Positions 16,268 to 26,770 are shown, numbered from the stretch's first letter. The stretch: DNA of 28,677 nucleotides from JAYFRE01 sp034926235 (GCA_034926235.1 JAYFRE010000144.1:1-28677), one strand, 5' to 3'. The notes: a model not told the origin generated them from the sequence alone. Numbers and translations: made by a program.

Positions 16268-16324
16268 AGCGTATCCTTCCTGAGACACGATAATGAGGCT
16301 GAGACGAAGGTGCGCCAGCCGCAT

Positions 16325-16345
16325 GCCATGACATTATTTCATGGC
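16325..16345 (-). promoter_or_regulatory. Dyad in the CoA-transferase leader, possible operator
   Basis: GCCATGA and TCATGGC form a perfect 7-bp inverted repeat around a seven-base AT-rich centre. It is 58 bases upstream of the CoA-transferase start codon and downstream of the predicted start of transcription, so it could be a repressor site or an RNA hairpin. Confidence 0.4.
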
Positions 16346-16435
16346 CATAACGATCGGATGACGGCGGTAGCTCCGGCACTCGAGCGGTAGTCCGGCGGAC
16401 GCTTAAAAAAATACCTATGTACCCAGCCCAGAAAA

Positions 16436-16450
16436 GCAGTGTTAATGCCA
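16436..16450 (-). promoter_or_regulatory. Candidate sigma-54 (RpoN) promoter of the CoA-transferase gene
   Basis: On the minus strand TGGCATTAACACTGC matches TGGCAC-N5-TTGC at eight of ten positions, with the invariant GG and GC exactly ten bases apart. Transcription would begin near 16424, leaving a leader of about 157 bases. No sigma-70 pair of similar quality is visible nearby. Confidence 0.45.
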
Positions 16451-16477
16451 TCCCAAGGGATAGCAAATTCCCCACCG

Positions 16478-16494
16478 TCTGTCCATTCGACAGA
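16478..16494 (-). promoter_or_regulatory. TCTGTC-N5-GACAGA dyad upstream of the sigma-54 candidate
   Basis: This perfect 6-bp dyad is centred about 60 bases before the predicted transcription start, on the upstream side of the -24/-12 element. That is a suitable place for an enhancer-binding activator. Only one copy is seen. Confidence 0.35.
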
Positions 16495-16585
16495 GCTTGA
16501 AATATCTCTTTGCCCCTGCCGAAAGCCATGTTATGGCCCGACTACGGGCAGGAACTTCCGCAGCGGCGCGTCAACCGTTCGCTCG

Positions 16586-17218
16586 TCAAGCAAACTCTTC
16601 GGGTTTCTTATCCCAAAAGCATAGGCGACTATGCGCACCGTCCCGCCGGATCATGCCCAGACGGCCCGTTCCCAGCTTGAAACCGCCATGAGCCGGGCGC
16701 ACGCCTTCGGGCAACAGCGCACGAGCCAGGAACCGCGTCGTTCCGTTGGAACTGACCACCAGCGGGCGCATGGAATCATCCTGCGCCAGACAATCGGCGG
16801 CAAAGGAGCGGGCGGCGTCGATCATGTCGGATTCGCGGCTGGTCCATCCCAACATTTCCGGCCAGACATCATCCTGCCCCCAGCGTTCGAGCGCGTCTTC
16901 CGCGCCGGGACGAAGAGCTGCGATTTCTTCGGTGGACAGACCGCCCAGCGGACCGTAATCAATCTCGTCCAGCCGCTCATCGACCTGGACCTCGACCCCG
17001 GCGATACCGGCCACAATTTCCGCGAAGGTGCGGGTGCGGCGCAGGGAAGCTGCGAAAATCACCGTCGGCGCAAGACCGGCGCGGACCAGCGCCTGACCTG
17101 CTGCCTCGGCTTGGGCAAGCCCTTTCTCGACCAGGGGCAGATCGGTTTCGCGGCCGACCCAGACGACCTTGTCGCCGGGACCGAAGGTGTTGCCGTGACG
17201 GGCGAACAGGATATCCAT
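16586..17218 (-). CDS. Histidine-phosphatase-superfamily protein lacking the second catalytic His
   Basis: The 210-residue protein has the phosphoglycerate-mutase/SixA-like fold: the nucleophile motif ARHGNT (H8 in RHG), ASSLRRT-like arginines at 60-61 (AASLRRTRTFAE) and the acid region RLDEIDYGPLGG. Where family members have V-S-H-G-G, this one reads VVSSNGTTR (154-162), so the second active-site histidine is replaced by serine. The remaining residues look well preserved, suggesting a maintained specialised or non-catalytic function rather than decay. It starts eight bases after the kdsB-like stop with an AAGG ribosome binding site, so the two are an operon and probably act on the same sugar-phosphate pathway. 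Confidence 0.85.
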   Translation of the reverse strand: MDILFARHGNTFGPGDKVVWVGRETDLPLVEKGLAQAEAAGQALVRAGLAPTVIFAASLRRTRTFAEIVAGIAGVEVQVDERLDEIDYGPLGGLSTEEIAALRPGAEDALERWGQDDVWPEMLGWTSRESDMIDAARSFAADCLAQDDSMRPLVVSSNGTTRFLARALLPEGVRPAHGGFKLGTGRLGMIRRDGAHSRLCFWDKKPEEFA

Positions 17219-17226
17219 GCCGCGCC

Positions 17227-18018
17227 CTACCTTACGACCAGTTCGCCCTCGCGGGCGATGATGGCTTCCGCCTCGGCGACATCCTCGGGCGTGTCCACCG
17301 ATCCATGTGTCCGTCCGCGGTAATCGACCAAGGCCACCTTGATCGGAATGCCGTTTTCCAGGGCGCGAAGCTGTTCGAGCTGTTCAGCCGCTTCCAGCGG
17401 CGTCTGGGTCAGTGTGGATAATTGTTCCAGAACCGGCACCGAATAGCCGTAAAGGCCGATATGGCGATAGACTGGCGGGGGTGCGGCGCGATTCTCGCCG
17501 CGCATATGCGGCAAGATGGTTTTCGAGAAATAAAGCGCGCGCCCGTTCCGGTCCATCACCACGGTGGTGCCGCTGGTCGGGCTTTTGGCTTTTAGCGCGC
17601 GCAACTCGTCGAGCTGCTCCCAGGAGCAATGCACCGCCGCCGTAACCATGCCGGTCGCTGGATCGTTCAGAAAAGCGTCCACCAAAGACTGAACCACCCA
17701 AGGCGGCGTCAGCACCGCATCGCCTTGAAGATTGATCACCGCATCCGGTTTCTTCGTCATCAGCCGCACACTTTCCCACACCCGGTCCGTGCCGGTGCGG
17801 CAGTCGGAGGAAGTCATCAGGGCTTGTGCGCCGAAACCGGCGGCATGGTCGGCCACTCTGGAATCGTCGGTGGCGACATAGACCGCCGAGACGTTCCGCA
17901 CGGCGCATCCGATCTCATAAACACGCTGCAACAAGCTTTTACCGGCGATGGGATGAAGCGGCTTGCCCGGAAAACGGCTGGACCCGAAACGGGCCGGGAT
18001 GACGATGGCGATATCCAT
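17227..18018 (-). CDS. KdsB-like CMP-sugar synthetase (3-deoxy-manno-octulosonate cytidylyltransferase family)
   Basis: This 263-residue nucleotidyltransferase starts at the ATG at 18018 (MDIAIVIPARFGSSRFPGKPL); the longer open frame upstream has no family sequence. The glycine-rich CTP loop IPAR-x2-S-R-x-PGKPL, VYVATDD, RTGTDR (70s), NLQGD (metal ligand D100) and GSVDTPEDV near the C-terminus define the KdsB family, which activates Kdo to CMP-Kdo for lipopolysaccharide or capsule. It departs from standard KdsB at QGDAVLTPP, where the usual sequence is QGDEP, and in having RTGTDR where E. coli has SGTER. It may therefore be a paralogue for a different ulosonic acid. The coupled phosphatase-fold gene supports a sugar-specific role. 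Confidence 0.85.
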   Translation of the reverse strand: MDIAIVIPARFGSSRFPGKPLHPIAGKSLLQRVYEIGCAVRNVSAVYVATDDSRVADHAAGFGAQALMTSSDCRTGTDRVWESVRLMTKKPDAVINLQGDAVLTPPWVVQSLVDAFLNDPATGMVTAAVHCSWEQLDELRALKAKSPTSGTTVVMDRNGRALYFSKTILPHMRGENRAAPPPVYRHIGLYGYSVPVLEQLSTLTQTPLEAAEQLEQLRALENGIPIKVALVDYRGRTHGSVDTPEDVAEAEAIIAREGELVVR

Positions 18019-18170
18019 GGCGGAAAAACCCCGGGAGTGGAAAGGATGGTTGCGCCGGCCGCGCCGGACGGGGCGCAAGGTTAGACCGATGCAGCCCTCC
18101 ACGGCAAGACGCGGCCCCGGGATCGTGATAGTTTCTCCATCTTTCCTTTTGCCGAAGAAGGCCCCTTTGA

Positions 18171-19247
18171 ATGAACGGCCACGATAATCCACCCCCATCC
18201 GTGATCCTGCCCGCCGATCAGTTCCGCACCTATCTCCAGACCCTGTTTGAAGCCATGGGCGCGCCTGCGGACATCGCCGCCATTGTGGTCGATCAGCTGG
18301 TTCAATCCAGTCTGGACGGGCACGATTCGCACGGCTCCCTGCGCGCGCCCTGGTATATGGAAAAAATCGAGGCCGGCGAGATCATCCCCGCCGCCCGGCC
18401 TGAAATCGTCCTGGACGGCCCCGCCACCGCCGTCATCGACGGCGGCTGGGGATTCGGCCAAACCGCTTCTTGCATGGCGATGGAAACCGCCATCGCCAAG
18501 GCCGTCCTCTATGGCGTGGCCACGGTTTGCGTCCGCAACGCCAATCATATGGGCCGGGTCGGCTATTACACTGCGATGGCAGCGCGGCAAGGGATGATCG
18601 GCATGGGCGGAGTCAGCCTGCATGGCGGCAGTCCGTGCGTCGCTCCGTTCGGCGGCATCGACCGGCGTCTGTCCACTAATCCCGTTTCGGTGGCCTATCC
18701 CACGGGACGGAATCCCGATTTCCTCGCCGATCTGACCACCTGCGCCGTGCCGGAAGGCAAGGTCCAAGTGCGCCGCAACCGGGGCGAGGCGACACCGGAA
18801 GGCTGGTTGATCGATCATGATGGCCATTCCACCACCGACCCCTGGACATTCTACAACGATCCCTTGGGCAGCATCCTGCCGCTGGGCGGGGTGGTGTCGC
18901 ACAAGGGCTATGCCCTGGCGATGGCGGTCGAAGGCCTGGCCGGCGGCCTGTCCGGCGCACCCCTTGCCGGTCCAGATCCCGTCCGCCATGGCAATGCCTG
19001 CTGGTACACGGCCACCCGCATCGAATCCTTCCTGCCGCTGGCGGAATTCACCGCCAAGATCGGCGGGATGATCGATTACGTCAAATCCTCGCGCAAGGCC
19101 GAGGGGGTGAACGAAATCCTCTATCCGGGCGAACCCGAATGGCGCGCCCGTCAACAGCGGTTGGCCAACGGTATCCCGGTCGATGGCGTGACCTGGGCCT
19201 GGCTTGCCCGTTACGCCGCCAAGACCGGCGTCACGCCGCCAGTGTGA
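18171..19247 (+). CDS. Ldh2-family malate/L-lactate-type dehydrogenase
   Basis: The 358-residue protein belongs to the Ldh2 (YiaK/malate-lactate dehydrogenase) family of NAD(P)-dependent oxidoreductases, which has no Rossmann fold of the classical type. Markers are QSSLDGHDSHGSLRAPWY, GGWGFGQ, VCVRNANHMGRVGYY, CVAPFGG and STNPVSVAYP, then GVVSHKGYALAMAVEGLAGGLSG. AAGAAGG precedes the ATG at eight bases. It would reduce or oxidise a 2-keto/2-hydroxy acid (malate, lactate, ureidoglycolate or a sugar acid); the substrate cannot be read from sequence. It is divergent from the kdsB-like gene and convergent with a D-lactate-dehydrogenase-type gene, sharing a terminator with it. Confidence 0.88.
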   Translation: MNGHDNPPPSVILPADQFRTYLQTLFEAMGAPADIAAIVVDQLVQSSLDGHDSHGSLRAPWYMEKIEAGEIIPAARPEIVLDGPATAVIDGGWGFGQTASCMAMETAIAKAVLYGVATVCVRNANHMGRVGYYTAMAARQGMIGMGGVSLHGGSPCVAPFGGIDRRLSTNPVSVAYPTGRNPDFLADLTTCAVPEGKVQVRRNRGEATPEGWLIDHDGHSTTDPWTFYNDPLGSILPLGGVVSHKGYALAMAVEGLAGGLSGAPLAGPDPVRHGNACWYTATRIESFLPLAEFTAKIGGMIDYVKSSRKAEGVNEILYPGEPEWRARQQRLANGIPVDGVTWAWLARYAAKTGVTPPV

Positions 19248-19256
19248 TCCGAAAAG

Positions 19257-19292
19257 AAACCGCCCCATCCATCAAGGACGGGGCGGTTTTTT
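19257..19292. terminator. Bidirectional intrinsic terminator
   Basis: AAACCGCCCC (19257-19266) and GGGGCGGTTT (19280-19289) form a 10-bp stem around a 13-base loop. On the plus strand the run continues TTTTTT then CTT; on the minus strand the stem ends in GGTTTC and TTTTC. It serves the convergent Ldh2-type and FAD/Fe-S genes. Confidence 0.92.
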
Positions 19293-19293
19293 C

Positions 19294-22140
<2,847 letters not shown>

Positions 22141-22246
22141 GGGCAAAACTCCTTACCAATGGGCGAGACACTATCACTTTCCTTATCCAAAAATCACCTT
22201 CAGGAAAAACGTCCCCGCCCTACCCGCTTTTTACCGTCCCCCTATT

Positions 22247-23005
22247 TCAAGGCGCCGCTAAACCATGTTTTCTGAAAATGTCCTGCGCCTTGGGACCACG
22301 TAGGAATGTGGCGACCCGTTCAGCCTGCGGGCTTTTGCGCCCGGCGAAATAGACCAGTTGGAACAGCACCGGCGGCGCGGCGGCTTCGGGGAACGAGGCG
22401 ACGGTCTTCAAATCCCCGGCTCCGACCATATCCGCGGAAAGAACGATCCCGGCGGCGGCTTTGCCTTGCCGCAGCAGCGTCAGGACACCTGCCGGATCGG
22501 ACGCGGTTTCCAGACGATCCTTCACATCCGTCCAGATGCCCAGTCTTTCGAGCGTTTGCTGGGTGAACCGGCCCAACGGAACCTTGTCGGGCCGGCACAA
22601 GGCCAGTCGCCCGTTGCCCAGAGCAGCGCCCAGGGAAGCGCCCGGTTCCGCCTCATAGGCAATCCGGCTTTCCATTGGCGCGACCAGGACCAGACCCGTT
22701 TTTGCCAGCGCGATCGGCGGATCGGATTCCAACATCCCTTGCAATTCGAGCAATCTCAGTCTTTCCGCCGCCGAAGACAGCATCATGTCGCCCTGCGACG
22801 CCTCGGCGACCTGATGCGCGTTCAATGGACCATAGCCGATCAAAACCTTGAAGCCTGCGCCGTCTTTGGCCCCCGCATCGGCGATTTCCCGCATCGTCTC
22901 GACCATGCCTGCCGGGACCTGAACCAGCACCTGCCCGGAAGCAGGCGCCGCAGCCATCAGGCACAGCCCCGTCAACAATCCCCTCATCCAGCCCGTCGCA
23001 GACAC
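22247..23005 (-). CDS. Orphan ModA-like periplasmic substrate-binding protein
   Basis: The GTG at 23005 is chosen because GGGGAAGGA lies eight bases upstream, giving 252 residues beginning VSATGWMRGLLTG with a signal peptide ending near ...APASGQ. A longer ATG frame from 23056 is open but would place 17 polar residues before it. The mature part is a type II binding fold similar to molybdate-binding ModA: MVETMREIADAGAKDGAGFKV, ASQGDMMLSSAAERLRLLELQGML, LVLVAPMESR, LALCRPDKVPLGRF and AGIVLSADMVG. The serine-rich oxyanion loop expected at the start of ModA (SLT-like) is replaced by GMVET, so molybdate binding is doubtful. No permease or ATPase gene is next to it. Confidence 0.8.
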   Translation of the reverse strand: MSATGWMRGLLTGLCLMAAAPASGQVLVQVPAGMVETMREIADAGAKDGAGFKVLIGYGPLNAHQVAEASQGDMMLSSAAERLRLLELQGMLESDPPIALAKTGLVLVAPMESRIAYEAEPGASLGAALGNGRLALCRPDKVPLGRFTQQTLERLGIWTDVKDRLETASDPAGVLTLLRQGKAAAGIVLSADMVGAGDLKTVASFPEAAAPPVLFQLVYFAGRKSPQAERVATFLRGPKAQDIFRKHGLAAP

Positions 23006-23391
23006 TTTATAAATCCTTCCCCGACCAATGATCCGATCAGGGATTGGCCCGAACATAGTCCCCGGTCAAGCCCGGAATATGATTGTCCCCCTTACGAACG
23101 CGCCCTGCCCGGCCGCTCATAGGGAAAGGGATGTTCTGCCCGGCGCAACGGGAAGCCCTAACCTTTCGTTTGATTACCAAGGAATAGGTCCGGGATGATG
23201 CGAAATTCCCTGCCTCCGCATTTTCTTTTTCGGAAAATTTCTATCCAAAACATAGGCCGGCCCTGCCGAAAGGCCAGGGCGGAACCCAACATCGCCTTGA
23301 CAGGCGGCGGCCTGGATGCTAATCGCACCAGCAAGAATTATGACCTCTAAATGAGGCGTAATGGAGGTGTCTCAGGAAGCTGCTGTCGTTG

Positions 23392-23412
23392 ATCTGTTAA
23401 TTACTAACAGAT
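23392..23412. promoter_or_regulatory. Perfect 8-bp dyad, candidate operator
   Basis: ATCTGTTA and TAACAGAT are exact inverted copies around ATTAC. It lies about 390 bases before bcd in an AT-rich intergenic region. Its form suits a dimeric repressor such as a TetR or GntR protein, but no regulator gene is adjacent. Confidence 0.4.
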
Positions 23413-23653
23413 TAGTACGGAAACGGATAGCTATCGGTAGCTTTATGAGTATGGTTATGTTCTCTCAATCGGCTCATACAGGGCATAAGATGTTCCCTTG
23501 CTTGGCCTTCCCGCCTTCTATCCGTATGAGCGGAGGAGTCTATTTAAAATTTAAACGGAAGATTTAGCCGATCGATGAAACGGCATCGGATAGACCGGAT
23601 TTTATTCCGGAACCTTTTCTGAACCGCTTCCTGCGATGCGAGCGACCACGACC

Positions 23654-23682
23654 ATAATCAAATTATAAAGTTTTTATAATCA
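23654..23682 (+). promoter_or_regulatory. Promoter-like AT-rich dyad with consensus -10 upstream of bcd
   Basis: ATTATAAA-GTT-TTTATAAT (23662-23680) is a perfect dyad whose right arm contains the consensus -10 hexamer TATAAT at 23675-23680. Direct repeats ATAATCA stand at 23654 and 23676. No good -35 hexamer is present at 16-18 bases, so an activator or a repressor overlapping the -10 is plausible. The leader to bcd would be about 110 bases. Confidence 0.45.
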
Positions 23683-23798
23683 TAAGAATAAATAAATAAT
23701 TATGACGAGGATGGATGTTTCGTTCGGAGTGTCCGGCAGGTTTGAAACGTATTTAATTCCAACCAGCCCTACATGTGAATCACAGGAGGATCGGGCGT

Positions 23799-24935
23799 AT
23801 GAATTTTGAACTTACCCAACAACAGTCGATGGCTCGGCAGTTGTTCCGTGACTTCGCGGAAAATGAAGTAAAACCCATTGCCGCGGAAGTCGACGAGGAA
23901 GAGCGCTTTCCGTCCGAAACGGTCGAAAAGCTGGCTCGTTTCGGTTTTCTGGGCATCCCCTACAGCAAGGCGCTGGGCGGCCAGGGTTGCGACACTCTGA
24001 CCTACGTGCTCTGCGTTGAAGAAATGAGCCGCGTCTGCGCGACGACCGGCGTTATCGTTTCGGCGCACACCTCGCTGGGCTGCGACCCCATCGTCAAGTA
24101 CGGCACCGAGGAACAGAAGGCCCGCTTCCTGCCTGACATGTTTTCGGGCAAGCGCCTGGGCGCGTTCGGCCTGACCGAGCCCAACGCCGGCACCGACGCT
24201 TCGGGCCAGCAGACCAAGGCCGTTCGCGACGGCGACAACTACATTCTGAACGGCTCCAAGATCTTCATCACCAATGGCGGCTATGCTGATGTTTACATCA
24301 TCTTCGCCATGACCGATAAGTCCAAGGGCACCAAGGGCATCTCCGCTTTCATCGTCGAGGCGAGCACCCCTGGCTTCTCCATCGGTAAGAAAGAGCTGAA
24401 GCTGGGCATCCGCGGCAGCTCCACCACCGAGCTGATTTTCGAAAACTGCATTATTCCCAAGGCTAACCTGCTCGATTCCGAAGGCACCGGCTTCAAGATC
24501 GCCATGGGCACGCTTGACGGCGGCCGCATCGGCATCGCCGCCCAGGCTCTCGGCATCGCCCAGGGCGCGCTGGACGAAGCCGTTCATTACGTCAAGGAAC
24601 GCAAGCAGTTCGGCAAGTCGCTGTCCAAGTTCCAGAACACCCAGTTCCAGATCGCCAACATGAAGACCCAGATCGAGGCTGCCCGCCTCCTGGTCTACAA
24701 GGCGGCGATGGCCAAGGATTCCGGGTCTTCCTTCTCTCTCGACGCGGCCATGGCGAAGTTGTTCGCGGCCGAGACGGCCATGGATGTCACCACCAAGGTT
24801 GTCCAGCTGTTCGGCGGTTACGGCTACACCCGCGATTATCCGGTCGAACGGATGATGCGGGATGCAAAGATCACCGAAATCTACGAGGGCACCAGCGAAG
24901 TCCAGCGTATGGTCATCGCGGGCTCCGTGCTGTAA
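23799..24935 (+). CDS. bcd: Short-chain (butyryl-CoA-type) acyl-CoA dehydrogenase
   Basis: The ATG at 23799 has AGGAGGA eight bases upstream; an in-frame GTG at 23775 precedes that site and is rejected. The 378-residue flavoprotein is very close in pattern to clostridial Bcd: FAENEVKPIAAEVDEEERFP, CATTGVIVSAHTSLGCDP, GAFGLTEPNAGTD, LNGSKIFITNGG, IRGSSTTELIFENC, TLDGGRIGIAAQALGIAQGA and FGGYGYTRDYPVERMMRDAK. The catalytic glutamate is in IYEGTSEVQ (about residue 363). It interconverts butyryl-CoA and crotonyl-CoA using the ETF encoded directly downstream (etfB starts 21 bases later). Codon choice is highly biased, implying strong expression. Specificity for C4 over other short acyl-CoAs is inferred from similarity and the operon. 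Confidence 0.93.
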   Translation: MNFELTQQQSMARQLFRDFAENEVKPIAAEVDEEERFPSETVEKLARFGFLGIPYSKALGGQGCDTLTYVLCVEEMSRVCATTGVIVSAHTSLGCDPIVKYGTEEQKARFLPDMFSGKRLGAFGLTEPNAGTDASGQQTKAVRDGDNYILNGSKIFITNGGYADVYIIFAMTDKSKGTKGISAFIVEASTPGFSIGKKELKLGIRGSSTTELIFENCIIPKANLLDSEGTGFKIAMGTLDGGRIGIAAQALGIAQGALDEAVHYVKERKQFGKSLSKFQNTQFQIANMKTQIEAARLLVYKAAMAKDSGSSFSLDAAMAKLFAAETAMDVTTKVVQLFGGYGYTRDYPVERMMRDAKITEIYEGTSEVQRMVIAGSVL

Positions 24936-24956
24936 TCACGCCATAGGGGAATAGTG

Positions 24957-25736
24957 ATGAAAGTAATTGTTTGCATTAAGCAAGTTCCCAACACCAACAA
25001 GGTCCGGCTCGACCCCGAAACCGGAACCCTGATCCGCAAGGGCGTGCCCAGCATCATCAACCCGGACGACAAGGCCGGTTTGGAAGCGGCGCTGGTTCTG
25101 AAGGACAAGCATGGCGCTCACGTCACCGTCTTGACCATGGGTCCGCCCCAGGCCGATCTGGCCCTGCGCGAGGCTCTGGCCATGGGCGCCGACGAAGCCA
25201 TCCTGCTGACGGACCGCGCTTTCGGCGGCGCCGACACCTGGGCGACCTCTTCGACCATCGCCGCCGCTCTGAAGGGCATGGAATACGATCTGATCATCAC
25301 CGGCCGTCAGGCCATCGACGGTGACACTGCCCAGGTTGGCCCGCAGATCGCCGAACATCTCGGCCTCACCAGCATCACCTATGCCGAGGACCTGAAGCTC
25401 GAAGGCGACTCCGTGATCGTCAAGCGCCAGTACGAGGACCGTTACCACGTGCTGAAGGCCAAGCTGCCTTGCCTGGTCACCGCTCTGACCGAGATGAACA
25501 AGCCCCGCTACATGACTCCGGGCGGGATCTTCGAGGCCTACAGCAAGGACGTGAAGGTCTTGGGCCGTGCGGACATCGTCATCGATGACGCCAATCTCGG
25601 CCTCAAGGGCTCCCCCACCCGCGTGTTCAAATCCTTCACCAAGCCGGTGAAGGGTCAGGGCACTAAGGTTGAGCTGGATGCGCAGGAATCGGCCTCTTGG
25701 CTGGTCCAGCGTCTCCAGGAAAAGTTCATTCTGTAG
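24957..25736 (+). CDS. etfB: Electron transfer flavoprotein subunit beta (Bcd partner)
   Basis: The 259-residue EtfB begins MKVIVCIKQVPNTNKVRLDP; the ATG at 24957 follows AGGGGAA, and a GTG one codon earlier is a less likely start. The N-terminal half reads like clostridial EtfB (GTLIRKGVPSIINPDDK, LTDRAFGGADTWATS). The loop GRQAIDGDTAQVGP (116-129) matches bifurcating-type ETF, where it serves the NADH/second FAD site. Conventional mitochondrial-type ETF has QAIDDDCNQTGQ there, with AMP bound. It dimerises with EtfA and takes or gives electrons to Bcd. It sits between bcd and etfA in one operon. Confidence 0.95.
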   Translation: MKVIVCIKQVPNTNKVRLDPETGTLIRKGVPSIINPDDKAGLEAALVLKDKHGAHVTVLTMGPPQADLALREALAMGADEAILLTDRAFGGADTWATSSTIAAALKGMEYDLIITGRQAIDGDTAQVGPQIAEHLGLTSITYAEDLKLEGDSVIVKRQYEDRYHVLKAKLPCLVTALTEMNKPRYMTPGGIFEAYSKDVKVLGRADIVIDDANLGLKGSPTRVFKSFTKPVKGQGTKVELDAQESASWLVQRLQEKFIL

Positions 25737-25746
25737 GGGAAGATCA

Positions 25747-26763
25747 ATGGTTGAAAACTATAAAGGCGTTTTCGTCTTCGTCCAACAGGTGGACGACGCT
25801 ATCGTCAACGTGTCCTACGAGCTGGTCGGCAAGGGCAAGCATCTCGCCGCCTCTCTGGGCACCCAGGTCACGGCCGTCCTGCTTGGCTCCAAGGTCAAGC
25901 ATCTGACCGAGAATCTGGCCAAGTTCGGCGCTGATCGGGTCATCCTCGTCGAGGATCCCGCTCTCGAAACCTACATGACCGAGCCCTACACCCGCGCTTT
26001 GGCCGCGGTCGTCGACAAGTACAAGCCGGAAATCGTGCTCTATGGCGCTACCGCCATCGGCCGCGACCTGGCGCCTCGCGTGTCGGCTCGCGTCGGCACC
26101 GGCCTGACGGCGGATTGCACCTCGCTCGAGATTCAGGAGAAGACCAATCTTCTGCTGATGACCCGTCCCGCTTTCGGCGGCAACGTCATGGCGACGATCG
26201 TCTGCAAGGATCATCGTCCGCAGATGGCGACCGTTCGTCCGGGCGTCTTCCCCCGCCTCGACCCCATCGCCGGCGCGGCCTGCCCGGTCGATGTCTTCGA
26301 GGTCAAGGATCTGGCGGCTGGCAAGGACGTCGAAATCCTGGAGATCGTCAAGAAGGTCTCCAAGAAGATGGACATCCAGGAAGCCAAGGTTCTGGTTTCC
26401 GTCGGTCGTGGCGTCAATGGCCCGGCCTATCTGCCGATGATCCAGGAACTGGCGGACGCGCTGGGCGGCTCCATCGCCACCTCCCGCGCCTGGGTCGAGG
26501 CCGGTTGGCTGGATCGTGAATTGCAGGTCGGTCAGACCGGCAAGACCGTCCGCCCGAACCTCTACATCGCTTGCGGCATTTCCGGCGCCATCCAGCATCT
26601 GGCCGGCATGGAAGAGTCCGACGTGATCATCGCCATCAATAAAGACCCCTCCGCGCCGATCTTCGACGTGGCGGACTATGGCGTGGTCGGCGACGTGCAC
26701 AAGATCGTTCCGCTGCTGACCGAGAAGGTCAAGGAACTGCGTGCGTCCAAGGACTCTGATTAA
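25747..26763 (+). CDS. etfA: Electron transfer flavoprotein subunit alpha (Bcd partner)
   Basis: The 338-residue EtfA starts at the ATG at 25747, eight bases after AGGGGAAG and ten after the etfB stop; a longer frame from 25669 overlaps etfB and is rejected. N-terminal domain: YKGVFVFVQQVDDAIVNVSYELVGKGK and LYGATAIGRDLAPRVSARVGTGLTADCT. The C-terminal FAD domain is typical: VLVSVGRGVNG, VGQTGKTVRPNLYIACGISGAIQHLAGM, INKDPSAPIFDVADYGVVGD. There is no N-terminal ferredoxin domain of the kind found in some EtfA. It carries the FAD that shuttles to Bcd. Two terminators follow it, closing the operon. Confidence 0.96.
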   Translation: MVENYKGVFVFVQQVDDAIVNVSYELVGKGKHLAASLGTQVTAVLLGSKVKHLTENLAKFGADRVILVEDPALETYMTEPYTRALAAVVDKYKPEIVLYGATAIGRDLAPRVSARVGTGLTADCTSLEIQEKTNLLLMTRPAFGGNVMATIVCKDHRPQMATVRPGVFPRLDPIAGAACPVDVFEVKDLAAGKDVEILEIVKKVSKKMDIQEAKVLVSVGRGVNGPAYLPMIQELADALGGSIATSRAWVEAGWLDRELQVGQTGKTVRPNLYIACGISGAIQHLAGMEESDVIIAINKDPSAPIFDVADYGVVGDVHKIVPLLTEKVKELRASKDSD

Positions 26764-26770
26764 TCTTTGA

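Larger units (their letters stand above)
16268..16585. other. 318-base regulatory region upstream of the CoA-transferase gene
   Basis: No gene is supported here. From the phosphatase end towards the CoA-transferase (minus direction) it contains: a palindromic GGAACTTCC near 16552; a TCTGTC-N5-GACAGA dyad; a sigma-54-type -24/-12 element; a run of seven A/T bases near 16404; and a GCCATGA-N7-TCATGGC dyad. A 97-codon frame (16529-16236) with one hydrophobic stretch covers all these elements and overlaps the CoA-transferase start, so I treat it as chance. Confidence 0.5.
23057..23798. other. Long non-coding region upstream of bcd
   Basis: About 740 bases hold no convincing gene; a 68-codon frame at 23361-23567 has no good ribosome binding site and cuts across a dyad. 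Visible structure: a GC hairpin with a GAAA loop at 23260-23280 (GCCCTGCC/GGcCAGGGC, one bulge), a TTGACA at 23297, a perfect dyad at 23392-23412, a small CCGGA-N6-TCCGG repeat at 23595-23610, and an AT-rich promoter-like block at 23650-23705. The stretch 23330-23760 is far more AT-rich than neighbouring genes. Confidence 0.5.

Noticed and set aside
16236..16529. A 97-codon minus-strand frame with one hydrophobic segment
   Set aside because: It overlaps the CoA-transferase start and all its candidate regulatory elements, has a poor ribosome binding site and no similarity I recognise. I keep it as non-coding.
23361..23567. A 68-codon plus-strand frame in the bcd upstream region
   Set aside because: Composition and codon use differ from real genes here, there is no proper ribosome binding site, and it runs across a perfect dyad.
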